16,679 nt of DNA from an uncultured Alistipes sp. (GCA_937911745.1 CALDPX010000037.1:1-16679), one strand, 5' to 3'; counted from the stretch's first letter, positions 6,418 through 13,795 are shown. The notes: generated from the sequence alone by a model not told the origin. Made by a program: numbers and translations.

Positions 6418-7503
6418 ATGAAACCTATCATTAAACCCGTTTCGAGAACACAGTTGATGAAGGAACTCAGAGAAGAGTTCTTCTTGCGCGAAACAAATCG
6501 TGCAGGCAACGAGATATATGTCGTAACAGCAGCCGAGTGTCCCAACGTAATGAGGGAGATTGGCAGGCTTCGTGAGTGGGCATTCCGTAGTGCTGGTGGC
6601 GGTACGGGCGAACCCGTAGATATCGACGAGGAGGATTTGGCTCCCGATGGTTACAAGCAACTCGTGGTGTGGGATCCTGTGGCAAAGGAGATTGTTGGTG
6701 GCTACCGCTTTATAGTCTGCACCGAGAAAAACCAAAAACACCTCTCCACCGAGCACTATTTCCACTTCTCAGAGGAGTTCCGCGACAACTATCTCCCCTA
6801 CGCCATCGAACTTGGCAGGAGCTATGTCCATCCTAACTACCAGAGCACTCGTGCCAACGCTAAGAGCCTCTATGTGATGGATAACATTTGGGACGGTCTG
6901 GGCGCAATCATTGTCCACAATCCCAACCAAAAATACTTTTTTGGTAAGGTTACGATGTATGGTCACTACAATGTGGAGGCACGCAATATGCTTATGTACT
7001 TCCTCCACAAGCACTTCCCCGCAAAAGAGGGGCTCTTGAAACCTATTCATCCGCTGGATTTGGGCATCAACATTGAGAGTATGGAGCGACTTTTCTCGGG
7101 CGAGGACTATGCCGAGGACCACAAAATCCTTGTGCGCGAGCTCAAAGAGAGGGGCGAGTTTATCCCACCAATGATTAGTTCATATATGAACGTGTCGCCC
7201 TCGATGATGGTCTTCGATACGGTCATCAACCCCGACTTTGGCGAGGTGGAGGAGACGGGTATTATGATTACCATTCCAGATATGTATCCCCACAAAGTGG
7301 ACAGACACACCCGAGGAATCGACCGCAGTAACAACGCTTTGCGCAAACTCTTCGACAAATCTATGATTGTTCTCGACAACGTGGTGACGGGACGCGCCGT
7401 TTCGGGCGCAAAGGTGGCATTGCGCCGTCGCAAACCCGAGCGCACACGCCGAATCGAGAGGGAAGAGAATAAGAATACTCCAAATACCTCCGAGAAGAAA
7501 TAG
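6418..7503 (+). CDS. glsB: GlsB-type N-acyltransferase for amino-acid lipids (GNAT fold)
   Basis: This 361-residue enzyme is predicted to transfer a 3-hydroxyacyl group from acyl carrier protein to the amino group of glycine, the first step of glycine-lipid synthesis. Visible features are a region like the OlsB/'hemolysin' GNAT family: LREWAFR (about 51-57), a VGGYRF strand (93-98) and the conserved ELGRSYVHPNYQ segment (131-142). The C-terminal tail is very basic and probably disordered. I chose ATG 6418, 23 bp after the glsA stop, rather than an in-frame ATG at 6307 inside glsA, because homology starts with MKPIIKPVSR. A perfect-stem terminator follows directly, so glsA-glsB form a closed two-gene unit. 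Glycine versus serine or ornithine as substrate cannot be read from the sequence. Confidence 0.85.
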   Translation: MKPIIKPVSRTQLMKELREEFFLRETNRAGNEIYVVTAAECPNVMREIGRLREWAFRSAGGGTGEPVDIDEEDLAPDGYKQLVVWDPVAKEIVGGYRFIVCTEKNQKHLSTEHYFHFSEEFRDNYLPYAIELGRSYVHPNYQSTRANAKSLYVMDNIWDGLGAIIVHNPNQKYFFGKVTMYGHYNVEARNMLMYFLHKHFPAKEGLLKPIHPLDLGINIESMERLFSGEDYAEDHKILVRELKERGEFIPPMISSYMNVSPSMMVFDTVINPDFGEVEETGIMITIPDMYPHKVDRHTRGIDRSNNALRKLFDKSMIVLDNVVTGRAVSGAKVALRRRKPERTRRIEREENKNTPNTSEKK

Positions 7504-7528
7504 TTGCATCGAGGTGACCGAGTGGCAC

Positions 7529-7583
7529 AATAAAGACCCCGAGTTTTGCATTATTTATGTAGTAACCAACGGGGTCTTTTATT
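7529..7583 (+). terminator. Terminator after glsB
   Basis: AAAGACCCCG (7532-7541) and CGGGGTCTTT (7570-7579) are perfect inverted copies enclosing a 28-nt loop, with A-rich and T-rich flanks so that it may work in both directions. It sits 28 bp after the glsB stop and 14 bp before the porX start. The frame upstream of the porX ATG runs through this hairpin, which argues against a longer PorX. Confidence 0.75.
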
Positions 7584-7596
7584 GAAACAGAAAACT

Positions 7597-9174
7597 ATGA
7601 TTAACAACGAGATTAACATACTCTGGGTTGACGACGAGGTCGAACTGCTCAAACCACACATCCTCTTTCTCGAAAGCAAGGGCTACGAGGTGGACACCTG
7701 CAACAATGGCTTCGATGCGGTGGATATGGCACGCGCGACACCCTACGACCTTATTATTTTGGACGAGATGATGCCCGGTATGACGGGGCTCGAAACGCTG
7801 CCTCAAATCAAGGAAGTGCGCCCCTCAACGCCTGTCATTATGGTCACCAAGAGCGAGGAGGAGAGTATTATGGACAAGGCTATCGGCTCCAAAATCTCGG
7901 ACTATCTTATAAAGCCCATCAACCCCAACCAGGTACTCCTATCGGTCAAAAAACACGTTCAGCGACAGAGGCTTGTAACCGAGCAGACCACTGCCGACTA
8001 TCGTGCCGAGTTCGGCAAAATCAGTTCTCTTTTGGGCGAAGCCCGCACCTTTGCGGATTGGTGTGCCATCTACCGCAAACTCGTGGGCTGGGAGATGGAA
8101 CTCTCCGAATCGACCGATAAGGGCGTGATGGACATCCTCTCCTACCAAAAGAACGAGGCGGGTGTGGAGTTTGGCAAGTTCATAAAGCGCAACTACCTCG
8201 ATTGGCTCCGCCGAGAGGATAGCGACCGCCCAACGATGTCGCATACCCTCTTCCGCCACCGCATCATCCCCGAGGTAGAGGCAGCAAAGGCTAAGGGCGG
8301 GAAGGTTACGTTGTTGGTGATTGACAACCTTCGCTACGACCAATGGCGCACCATCTGGTCGCAGTTACACTCGTGGTTCGACATCCACTCCGAGAGTTTC
8401 TATTGCAGCATACTGCCCACCGCCACCCAATATGCCCGCAACGCACTCTTTGCGGGTTTGATGCCGCTGGCGATAGACAAGATTATGCCCGAGAAGTGGC
8501 TCAACGACAACGAGGAGGGGGCAAAGAACAAATACGAAGAGGATTTCTTGCGCCGACAACTCTCGCGTATGGGTAAGGATGGATGGAGGGTGTCGTTTGA
8601 CAAACTCGTAAAGCCCGAGTCGGGACGCAAACTCATCGACAACTTCCAGCACGTTAGGGATGCCGACCTCTCGGTCATTGTCTACAACTTCCTCGACATT
8701 CTCTCGCACGCCCGTACCGAGACGGAGATTATCCGCTCTCTAACCGAGGACGAGGCGGCTTTCCGCTCGCTAACCCGCTCGTGGTTCGAGCACTCCGAGT
8801 TGAGCACAATGCTCCGTATGCTTGCCGAGGCGGGCAATACGGTAATCATAACCTCCGACCACGGCACCACGCGCGTGGAGAACCCTGTCAAGGTGCAGGG
8901 CGATAGGGAGACCTCGCCCAACATACGCTACAAGACGGGGCGCAACCTTAATTATAACCCCAAGGAGGTCTTTGAGATTACCCGCCCCGAGGAGGCACAA
9001 CTCCCCCAGGGCAACCTGACAAGTAGTTACATCTTTGCCCTCGGCAGGGACTTTTTGACCTACCCGAATAATGCGAACCAATTCATACGCTACTATCGTG
9101 GCACCTTCCAACACGGTGGTGTGTCGATGGAGGAGATGATAGTACCCTACATAGTACTGCGACCTAAAAATTGA
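7597..9174 (+). CDS. porX: PorX-type response regulator with PglZ effector domain
   Basis: This 525-residue protein consists of a receiver domain and a PglZ (alkaline-phosphatase-superfamily) domain. Receiver residues (1-120) are Asp12, Asp13, phospho-acceptor Asp56, Thr84 and Lys106. In the PglZ domain, candidate metal and nucleophile residues are Asp243 (VIDNLRYD), Thr275 and Thr277 (PTATQ), Asp367 and His371 (DILSH), Asp421 and His422 (SDHGT) and His506. In Porphyromonas gingivalis PorX works with the kinase PorY and sigma factor SigP to control type IX secretion genes, and its PglZ domain cleaves oligoribonucleotides. No kinase, SigP or T9SS gene is in this window, so the target system here is unknown. 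Start ATG 7597 was chosen because the preceding frame is a terminator. It should be cytoplasmic. Confidence 0.9.
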   Translation: MINNEINILWVDDEVELLKPHILFLESKGYEVDTCNNGFDAVDMARATPYDLIILDEMMPGMTGLETLPQIKEVRPSTPVIMVTKSEEESIMDKAIGSKISDYLIKPINPNQVLLSVKKHVQRQRLVTEQTTADYRAEFGKISSLLGEARTFADWCAIYRKLVGWEMELSESTDKGVMDILSYQKNEAGVEFGKFIKRNYLDWLRREDSDRPTMSHTLFRHRIIPEVEAAKAKGGKVTLLVIDNLRYDQWRTIWSQLHSWFDIHSESFYCSILPTATQYARNALFAGLMPLAIDKIMPEKWLNDNEEGAKNKYEEDFLRRQLSRMGKDGWRVSFDKLVKPESGRKLIDNFQHVRDADLSVIVYNFLDILSHARTETEIIRSLTEDEAAFRSLTRSWFEHSELSTMLRMLAEAGNTVIITSDHGTTRVENPVKVQGDRETSPNIRYKTGRNLNYNPKEVFEITRPEEAQLPQGNLTSSYIFALGRDFLTYPNNANQFIRYYRGTFQHGGVSMEEMIVPYIVLRPKN

Positions 9175-9197
9175 CAACTGAAAATTAAAATTTTTTT

Positions 9198-9234
9198 CCT
9201 TAAAGCCCTTAAAGACTTAGGACTATTAACGTAG
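9198..9234 (+). repeat. Degenerate 8-9-nt repeat block before rlmB
   Basis: The units CCTTAAAG, CCCTTAAAG and ACTTAGGAC, then TATTAACGTAG, run directly up to the rlmB start codon. The same order of units occurs on the same strand at 12450-12522. A T-rich tract (9191-9197) precedes it and may help end porX transcription. Confidence 0.55.
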
Positions 9235-10182
9235 ATGTCAGATAAAAAAAGATATATGGAGAACAGCGAATTTTTGAAGGACAAACGTGAGCGCAAGCCT
9301 CGCACAGAGCATCAAGCAGTCGAACAGCCACAATATAGTGAGGCTCGTGACATAAATTGGGAGGAGCGCACACGCTCCGCAAAACCCACCTTCCGCAAGG
9401 AGAGTAAACCTCGTCGCGAGGGACGCTCGGAGGAGGCTAAGCGCGTGGGCGAGGAGAACATCGTCTATGGTCTGCGCCCCGTAATTGAGGCTGTGCAGAC
9501 CGACAAACAGATTGAAAAACTCTACGTTCGCAAGGGTGCCGAGGGTGGACTTATGGCAGAACTCAAAGACCTCTGCTATCGCTCCCGCATCCGCTATCAG
9601 GAGGTGCCTGTGGAGAAACTCGACCGCCTTACTCGTGGCAACCATCAGGGTGTGGTGGCAGTCATCGCCCCCATTGCCTACGTTGAGTTGGAGGATATTT
9701 TAGACCGCATACCCGAGGATGAGAAGGCTCTGATTGTGGTGTTTGACGGCGTTACGGACGTGAGGAACTTCGGTGCCATCGCCCGCTCGGCAGAGTGCGC
9801 AGGTGCTCACGGTCTTATCTGCCCGCTGAAAAACTCCGCACCCGTAAATGCAGACGCTATCCGTTCTTCGGCAGGTGCCCTCACCCGCATCCCCGTACAC
9901 CGTGCAGGCAGCATACGCAACACTCTGAAAACCCTCTCTCAACAGGGTATGCAGATTGTTGCCGCCACCGAGAAGACAGACACCCTGCTCTTCGATGCCG
10001 ACCTGACGAAACCCACCGTAATTGTTATGGGCAACGAGGAGGTGGGTATCAGCAAGGAGGTACTGAAACTCTGCGACTGCAAGGCAGCCATACCTATGGT
10101 GGGAGCCATCGAGAGCCTCAACGTGTCGGCAGCGGCAGCCATTATGCTCTTCGAGAGTGTAAGGCAGCGTTACTGCAAATAA
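9235..10182 (+). CDS. rlmB: 23S rRNA 2'-O-methyltransferase RlmB (SpoU family)
   Basis: RlmB-type enzymes methylate the 2'-O of guanosine 2251 in the P-loop of 23S rRNA with S-adenosylmethionine. In this 315-residue protein, the SpoU motifs are NFGAIARSAE (178-187), GNEEVGIS (266-273) and IPMVGAIESLNVSA (about 286-299). The substrate-binding L30e-like N-terminal domain starts at VYGLRPVIEA (about 77-86). The first 75 residues are a highly charged, Lys/Arg/Glu-rich, probably disordered extension absent from E. coli RlmB (about 243 residues). It could add RNA contacts, or it may reflect a start placed too early, but no other in-frame ATG lies near the domain start. The paralogue trmH is in the same window. 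Exact rRNA position is inferred from the family. Confidence 0.88.
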   Translation: MSDKKRYMENSEFLKDKRERKPRTEHQAVEQPQYSEARDINWEERTRSAKPTFRKESKPRREGRSEEAKRVGEENIVYGLRPVIEAVQTDKQIEKLYVRKGAEGGLMAELKDLCYRSRIRYQEVPVEKLDRLTRGNHQGVVAVIAPIAYVELEDILDRIPEDEKALIVVFDGVTDVRNFGAIARSAECAGAHGLICPLKNSAPVNADAIRSSAGALTRIPVHRAGSIRNTLKTLSQQGMQIVAATEKTDTLLFDADLTKPTVIVMGNEEVGISKEVLKLCDCKAAIPMVGAIESLNVSAAAAIMLFESVRQRYCK

Positions 10183-10187
10183 TCGGT

Positions 10188-10742
10188 TTGTGGCGCTTGG
10201 AGGAGAGGAGTTATAGCATTGAGGTTGTGCGTAGTCGCAAGGCTATACGCACCTCACTCCGCGTCACACGCGAGGGAGAGGTGCGTATGACCATACCTTG
10301 GTGGGGCTCCAAGAGGGCTGCTCTCGCCTGGGCTGCCACACGCCACGAGTGGATACTCTCCTCTCTCGACAGGTTGGAGCAAAGGCGCAGGGAGAACCCG
10401 CCCCGCACACCCGAAGAGGTGGAGGAGTTGCGCCGTGTGGCAAAAGAGAAACTACCCCGAATGTTGGAGGCGGCAAGCCTTCGCACAGGGCTACGCTATG
10501 GCAAACTCACCATACGCAAGAGTCATAGCCGCTGGGGAAGTTGTACAAAGGAGGGTAACATATCTCTCTCGCTCTTTCTGGCCGCACTACCCGACGAACT
10601 GATTGACTATGTGTGCATTCATGAACTCTGCCACACCATACACCACAATCACTCGTCAGAGTTTCACTCATTGGTCAATCTCCATACGGCAGGCAGGGAG
10701 AAAGAGTTACAAAAAAGGCTTAAAAATTACCAACCAAGATAG
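10188..10742 (+). CDS. YgjP-like (M48/DUF45) metallopeptidase-fold protein
   Basis: The protein carries the zinc site HELCH (145-149 if the TTG at 10188 is the start) followed by NHSSEFH (154-160), the hallmark of the YgjP/WLM group. It also has the RWGSC segment (about 115-119) seen in this family. Residues 10-40 (EVVRSRKAIRTSLRVTREG) match the usual N-terminus, so translation must begin close to the rlmB stop. No ATG is available there: TTG 10188 (6 nt after the rlmB stop), TTG 10197 and GTG 10227 are the options, and I chose the first. Extending upstream would run inside rlmB. The biochemical role is unsettled, with peptidase and UTP pyrophosphatase both having been proposed for YgjP relatives. 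It is probably cotranscribed with rlmB. Confidence 0.78.
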   Translation: MWRLEERSYSIEVVRSRKAIRTSLRVTREGEVRMTIPWWGSKRAALAWAATRHEWILSSLDRLEQRRRENPPRTPEEVEELRRVAKEKLPRMLEAASLRTGLRYGKLTIRKSHSRWGSCTKEGNISLSLFLAALPDELIDYVCIHELCHTIHHNHSSEFHSLVNLHTAGREKELQKRLKNYQPR

Positions 10743-10749
10743 AAAATGG

Positions 10750-10778
10750 TTTGGATTGCAAAAAAAATTGTATCTTTG
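10750..10778 (+). promoter_or_regulatory. Promoter of the arginine-deiminase-family gene
   Basis: TATCTTTG (10771-10778) is a perfect -7 box. TTTG at 10750-10753 lies 17 nt upstream, slightly closer than the usual 19-21. The start codon is 47 nt after the -7 box. The promoter begins 8 nt after the metallopeptidase stop, so this gene can be expressed on its own. Confidence 0.65.
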
Positions 10779-10825
10779 AGAATTGAGATACAAAACAAAC
10801 ACACACGACAAAACCTAATTGTACT

Positions 10826-12007
10826 ATGATAATCCTAATGCACGAACCCACCGATGAGCTTTTCCTCGGTGTAATGCACCCCGATGCAGCGCTCTTCTCG
10901 GACTACTTCGACATTGAACTCGCTGCCAAAGAACACGCCGAATACCGCAAAGCACTCGAAAAATTCGGCGCAAAAGTACTTACCGTAAGACAAATCTTGC
11001 TCGAAGGCACCCTTGACAAAGAGGGACGCCCCGTAGAAGGCAAGGAACTTAACGACCTGAGGGCTTTCGCCTCGCGTTTTCTGACCTACAACACTTCCAA
11101 CGTACCAGACGAAGAGAAGGCTCAGGAGCGCTACAAAAAGATGATTGTCGATAGGGCACACCCCAAGGATCTTGTGAAGATGATTATGCTCCAACCCGAG
11201 ATTGTCCTCTCCTACACCGAGAGCAACACGGGCTTTGCGGCAACCTACATCCAACGCCCCATTATGAACATCTTCTTTATGCGCGACCAGATGATTTCGA
11301 CCGCCAAAGGTATCGTCATCGGACGCATGAACTCCGCACAGAGGCAGTTGGAGTGCGAGATTGCCGAGTTCTGTCTTAACAAAATCGGCTTCCCCCCAAT
11401 CTACCACATCGAGGGCGAGGATGCCTATCTCGAAGGTGGCGACTTCCTGCCCTTTGGCGACATAGCCTTCATAGGACGTGGTCTGCGCACCACACAGGCT
11501 GCCATCGACCAGCTGATGGAGCACGACCTTTTGGGTTGCAACAAGGTGGTGGTTGTGAAAGATATATGGGACGAGCAGGAGCAGATGCACCTCGACACCT
11601 ACTTCAACATCATAGACCGCGACTTGTGTACCCTCTCCGAGGCTCGCTATCTGGCAGCCAAAGGCGACTCGCAATATCTGAAAATCGACATCTGGGAGCG
11701 CGAAGCACCCGGCGAGCCCTACCATAAGGCTTTCAGCGACATCTCCTTCGTGGACTACATCGAGGACGAGCTGAAAATGAAGGTTATCCCCATTCAGCGT
11801 AGCGACGAACTGACCTACGCCAACAACTTCCTCAACGTGGCACCACGCAAGATTATGGCAGTGGCAGGTCAGTCGGTGGAGTTGCAGGAGGCATTCAAAG
11901 CCAACTTTGTGGACGTGACGTGGGTACCCCTCACCAACCTCACAAAAGGCTATGGCGCAGCACACTGTATGACTCAAATCCTCGATGACGGCGACGTGCT
12001 GTTCTAA
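10826..12007 (+). CDS. Arginine deiminase family protein
   Basis: This 393-residue enzyme of the guanidino-group-modifying superfamily (pentein fold) is predicted to hydrolyse L-arginine to citrulline and ammonia in the cytoplasm. Signature segments of ADI are visible: FMRDQ (151-155, usually FTRD), EGGDF (203-207), HLDTYF (255-260) and the nucleophile region GAAHCMTQ with Cys381. His255, Asp257 and the conserved Asp of FMRD complete the expected active site. It differs from classical ArcA by the FMRD change and a divergent final loop, so a related amidinohydrolase activity is possible. No ornithine carbamoyltransferase, carbamate kinase or arginine/ornithine exchanger gene is nearby, so it is not in an arc operon. 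It has its own strong promoter. Confidence 0.8.
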   Translation: MIILMHEPTDELFLGVMHPDAALFSDYFDIELAAKEHAEYRKALEKFGAKVLTVRQILLEGTLDKEGRPVEGKELNDLRAFASRFLTYNTSNVPDEEKAQERYKKMIVDRAHPKDLVKMIMLQPEIVLSYTESNTGFAATYIQRPIMNIFFMRDQMISTAKGIVIGRMNSAQRQLECEIAEFCLNKIGFPPIYHIEGEDAYLEGGDFLPFGDIAFIGRGLRTTQAAIDQLMEHDLLGCNKVVVVKDIWDEQEQMHLDTYFNIIDRDLCTLSEARYLAAKGDSQYLKIDIWEREAPGEPYHKAFSDISFVDYIEDELKMKVIPIQRSDELTYANNFLNVAPRKIMAVAGQSVELQEAFKANFVDVTWVPLTNLTKGYGAAHCMTQILDDGDVLF

Positions 12008-12026
12008 TTCTACGCGTTTTTCTTCT

Positions 12027-12191
12027 CCACTTTTTGTAAAAAGCGGAACCAAAAATTTTTAGTGTACCAACCTTTTGTGGTACTACCTACCGCTTTGCTT
12101 AGGAGTGGCTTCGGAGTGGCTTCGGAGCCACTTGCACAAGAGCGTCACTCTGACGCCTTTGCGGGAAGGTGTGGCTATCTTTCGCAGATAG
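12027..12191 (+). repeat. Hairpin-repeat element, copy 1 (with 88-bp extra segment)
   Basis: The order is: hairpin CTTTTTGTAAAAAG with flanking pairs (12027-12046), a box ending TTTTAGTGTA (12047-12066), an 88-bp segment (12067-12154), GCCTTTGCGGGAAGGTGTGG (12155-12174) and the hairpin CTATCTTTCGCAGATAG (12175-12191). The same parts except the 88-bp segment occur at 16601-16679 in the same orientation. The function is unknown. Confidence 0.7.
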
Positions 12192-12206
12192 TTTAGCAGC
12201 CAAAAC

Positions 12207-12242
12207 AATAGACCACTTTCAAACGAGTTTGAGTGGTCTATT
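12207..12242. terminator. Bidirectional terminator between convergent genes
   Basis: AATAGACCACT (12207-12217) pairs with AGTGGTCTATT (12232-12242), and CAAAC pairs with GTTTG further in, with a 2-nt bulge. ATTTTG follows on the plus side and an A/T-rich stretch on the other. It sits between two converging operons, where a two-way terminator is expected. Confidence 0.7.
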
Positions 12243-12449
12243 ATTTTGTCCGCAACTCTCCTTCGGAGAGCCTCACACCTCCCCGAAAAAACTTCTCTCA
12301 AACTCCCCTGTAATCCTTGTTACACCTGCTACCCTTGTTATCCCTGCAAGAAAAACAAGATAGGTAGATGCCAACCGCCTGCCTGCGGCAGGCGTGGCAA
12401 GACGGACAGCAACAGAGGTGGTTTGTCTTATCACATATCTCTCAGTCCT

Positions 12450-12522
12450 CCCATATCTCCCATAAGCCCTATATGCCCTATAAGCCTTAGGACTATTGAC
12501 GTTAGACCTTAGACGTTAGACC
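12450..12522 (+). repeat. Degenerate 9-nt repeat block overlapping the phosphatase stop
   Basis: Units CCCATATCT, CCCATAAG, CCCTATATG, CCCTATAAG and CCTTAGGAC are followed by TATT and two direct copies of GACGTTAGACC (12498-12508, 12512-12522). The stop and last codons of the minus-strand phosphatase gene lie inside the two 11-bp copies. The block matches 9198-9234 unit by unit. Confidence 0.65.
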
Positions 12523-13278
12523 AAATAACCGCTTGTTATTCTCCATAAGTGCCCTTAGGGGCTCCACAACCTTAGACGAGATGGTCGCCTCTCGGAGGGC
12601 TTTGATATAGATGTGCGAGTGGGTATCACTACCCACAAAGGTGTACTTGCCCGACAGCAACATCTCCTCGGCAACACGCTTTGCCTTGTCGCCGTGCAAT
12701 CCCGCCAGCGAGAGGAGGTTAAGTTGGAGTTTATACCCTTTGGAGGTCAGTTTTTCAAGTTCGTGGTAGTTGCGCTCTTCGGCGAGGAAGGCGTAGCGTT
12801 CGGGATGGGCGATGATGATATTTTTGCCCCTGATTGCCGCCTCGAAGAGGTCGTTCAAGTGGGAACCTACACGAGAAGTACCCAGACCGAACTCCACAAG
12901 CAGGTGATTATCTCCCATTGTGAGCATATTGTCCGCCGCCTCAACGTGTTCCATAAATCTCTCGTCGAGGTTATATTCGGCAGCCAAACGCACCTCCAAC
13001 TTCATACCCTCGGGCATCTCTTGGAAACGTTTGCGCAACCTCTCTTCTGTGTTGTTGCCATAGAGTCCGTAGATGATGTGGGGTGTAAGGTATGCGCCCT
13101 TAAACCCCAATTCGGCAAGTTCGGCATCTAATGCAAGTGTGTGCTCCGCATCGCGGCAGCCGTCATCAACACCCCACAAAAGGTGGCTGTGGATATCATA
13201 GAAATCCTCCAAATGTTCTCTCAGCAGAGTCCTCTTTCTTCCGAAAATACCAAACATAACAAATTGGATGTTAGTCAT
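12502..13278 (-). CDS. PHP-family phosphatase, CpsB/YwqE-like
   Basis: This is a metal-dependent PHP-domain protein of 258 residues, resembling the tyrosine-protein phosphatases CpsB/YwqE that dephosphorylate capsule-control tyrosine kinases. Metal-binding motifs are DIHSHLLWGVDDG (28-40), TPH (65-67), E101, AHPERY (157-162) and GSDTH (216-220). Two starts are possible: the ATG at 13278, which overlaps the SLOG gene by 8 bp, or the ATG at 13257, giving MFGIFGRK, the typical family N-terminus. The second is just as likely. No capsule or Wzc-type kinase gene is in the window; instead it ends an ion-transport operon, so its substrate is open. The last codons lie in a repeat block. Confidence 0.83.
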   Translation of the reverse strand: MTNIQFVMFGIFGRKRTLLREHLEDFYDIHSHLLWGVDDGCRDAEHTLALDAELAELGFKGAYLTPHIIYGLYGNNTEERLRKRFQEMPEGMKLEVRLAAEYNLDERFMEHVEAADNMLTMGDNHLLVEFGLGTSRVGSHLNDLFEAAIRGKNIIIAHPERYAFLAEERNYHELEKLTSKGYKLQLNLLSLAGLHGDKAKRVAEEMLLSGKYTFVGSDTHSHIYIKALREATISSKVVEPLRALMENNKRLFGLTSKV

Positions 13279-13795
13279 TTATAATTGGTCCAAACAACTC
13301 TCTTTGGTGTAAGTTTACAATGGTTTTACCCCACTGTGCTGCCTTACGCAAGGTATAGTGTGTGCCTCCCTTAGAGCCTTCATAGTAGGCAACCACCACA
13401 TCGGCTTGCTCGGCGAGGTAGTCGTTGCGGCGATGATAGCAGCCGTGGTGGTAGCCTTGCGAGAGGTAGACAATCTCATCTGCCGACTCCTCAACAAAGT
13501 GGTAGAGTGGGTGCCACTCCTTAGCGAACGAACGCTCAAATTTGGGGTATGGCACAGCCAGCACAAGCCTCACATCTCGACCAATATGCCCCTCGCCCCT
13601 CAGACGGAGCACCTCATCCGCTGCCCATAGGTCAAACCCGGGAGCCATACCACTCACAAAAGTATCTGCCCCCTCTGCCGCAAGTCTTACGATCTCCTCG
13701 GCGAGAGCCCTGCGAAGAGCAACCTCCACCTCGCGTGGCGAAGAGTGGTAGCCCGCAATTTTATCGGGACGATGACCTGTAAAACTGACTATCAT
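13271..13795 (-). CDS. SLOG-family protein (DUF1273/YpsA-like)
   Basis: This 174-residue Rossmann-like protein belongs to the SLOG group (relatives of YpsA, LOG and DprA), which bind nucleotides or nucleotide-derived ligands. Visible family marks are the N-terminal FTGHRPDK (5-12), SGMAPGFDLWAAD (48-60) and the ligand-loop-like AYYEGSKGGTHYTLRKA (136-152). No enzyme activity is known for this branch. Its start codon overlaps the stop of the MscS-type channel gene by 4 bp (ATGA) and its stop overlaps the next gene, so it is translationally coupled to both. A ligand-sensing role for the operon is an inference. No membrane segment or signal peptide is present. Confidence 0.78.
   Translation of the reverse strand: MIVSFTGHRPDKIAGYHSSPREVEVALRRALAEEIVRLAAEGADTFVSGMAPGFDLWAADEVLRLRGEGHIGRDVRLVLAVPYPKFERSFAKEWHPLYHFVEESADEIVYLSQGYHHGCYHRRNDYLAEQADVVVAYYEGSKGGTHYTLRKAAQWGKTIVNLHQRELFGPIIND

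Larger units (their letters stand above)
12008..12501. other. Convergent intergenic region with hairpins and short repeats
   Basis: This 494-bp region holds no credible gene. From left to right it has a hairpin-repeat element (12027-12191), a tandem GGAGTGGCTTC motif (about 12102-12126), a terminator hairpin (12207-12242), degenerate pyrimidine-rich repeats (about 12308-12345), a 7-bp-stem hairpin with a GCCTGC/GCAGGC core (about 12378-12396) and a 9-nt repeat block that runs into the phosphatase stop. It separates genes converging from both sides. Confidence 0.65.

Noticed and set aside
7546..7596. Longer PorX starting at 7546
   Set aside because: The extra 17 codons lie within the glsB terminator, and receiver-domain homology begins just after the ATG at 7597.
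10835..12052. Long open frame of 405 codons on the minus strand, antisense to the arginine deiminase gene
   Set aside because: The plus-strand gene has clear family motifs and a promoter. The antisense frame has no recognisable domain and is a side effect of codon bias.
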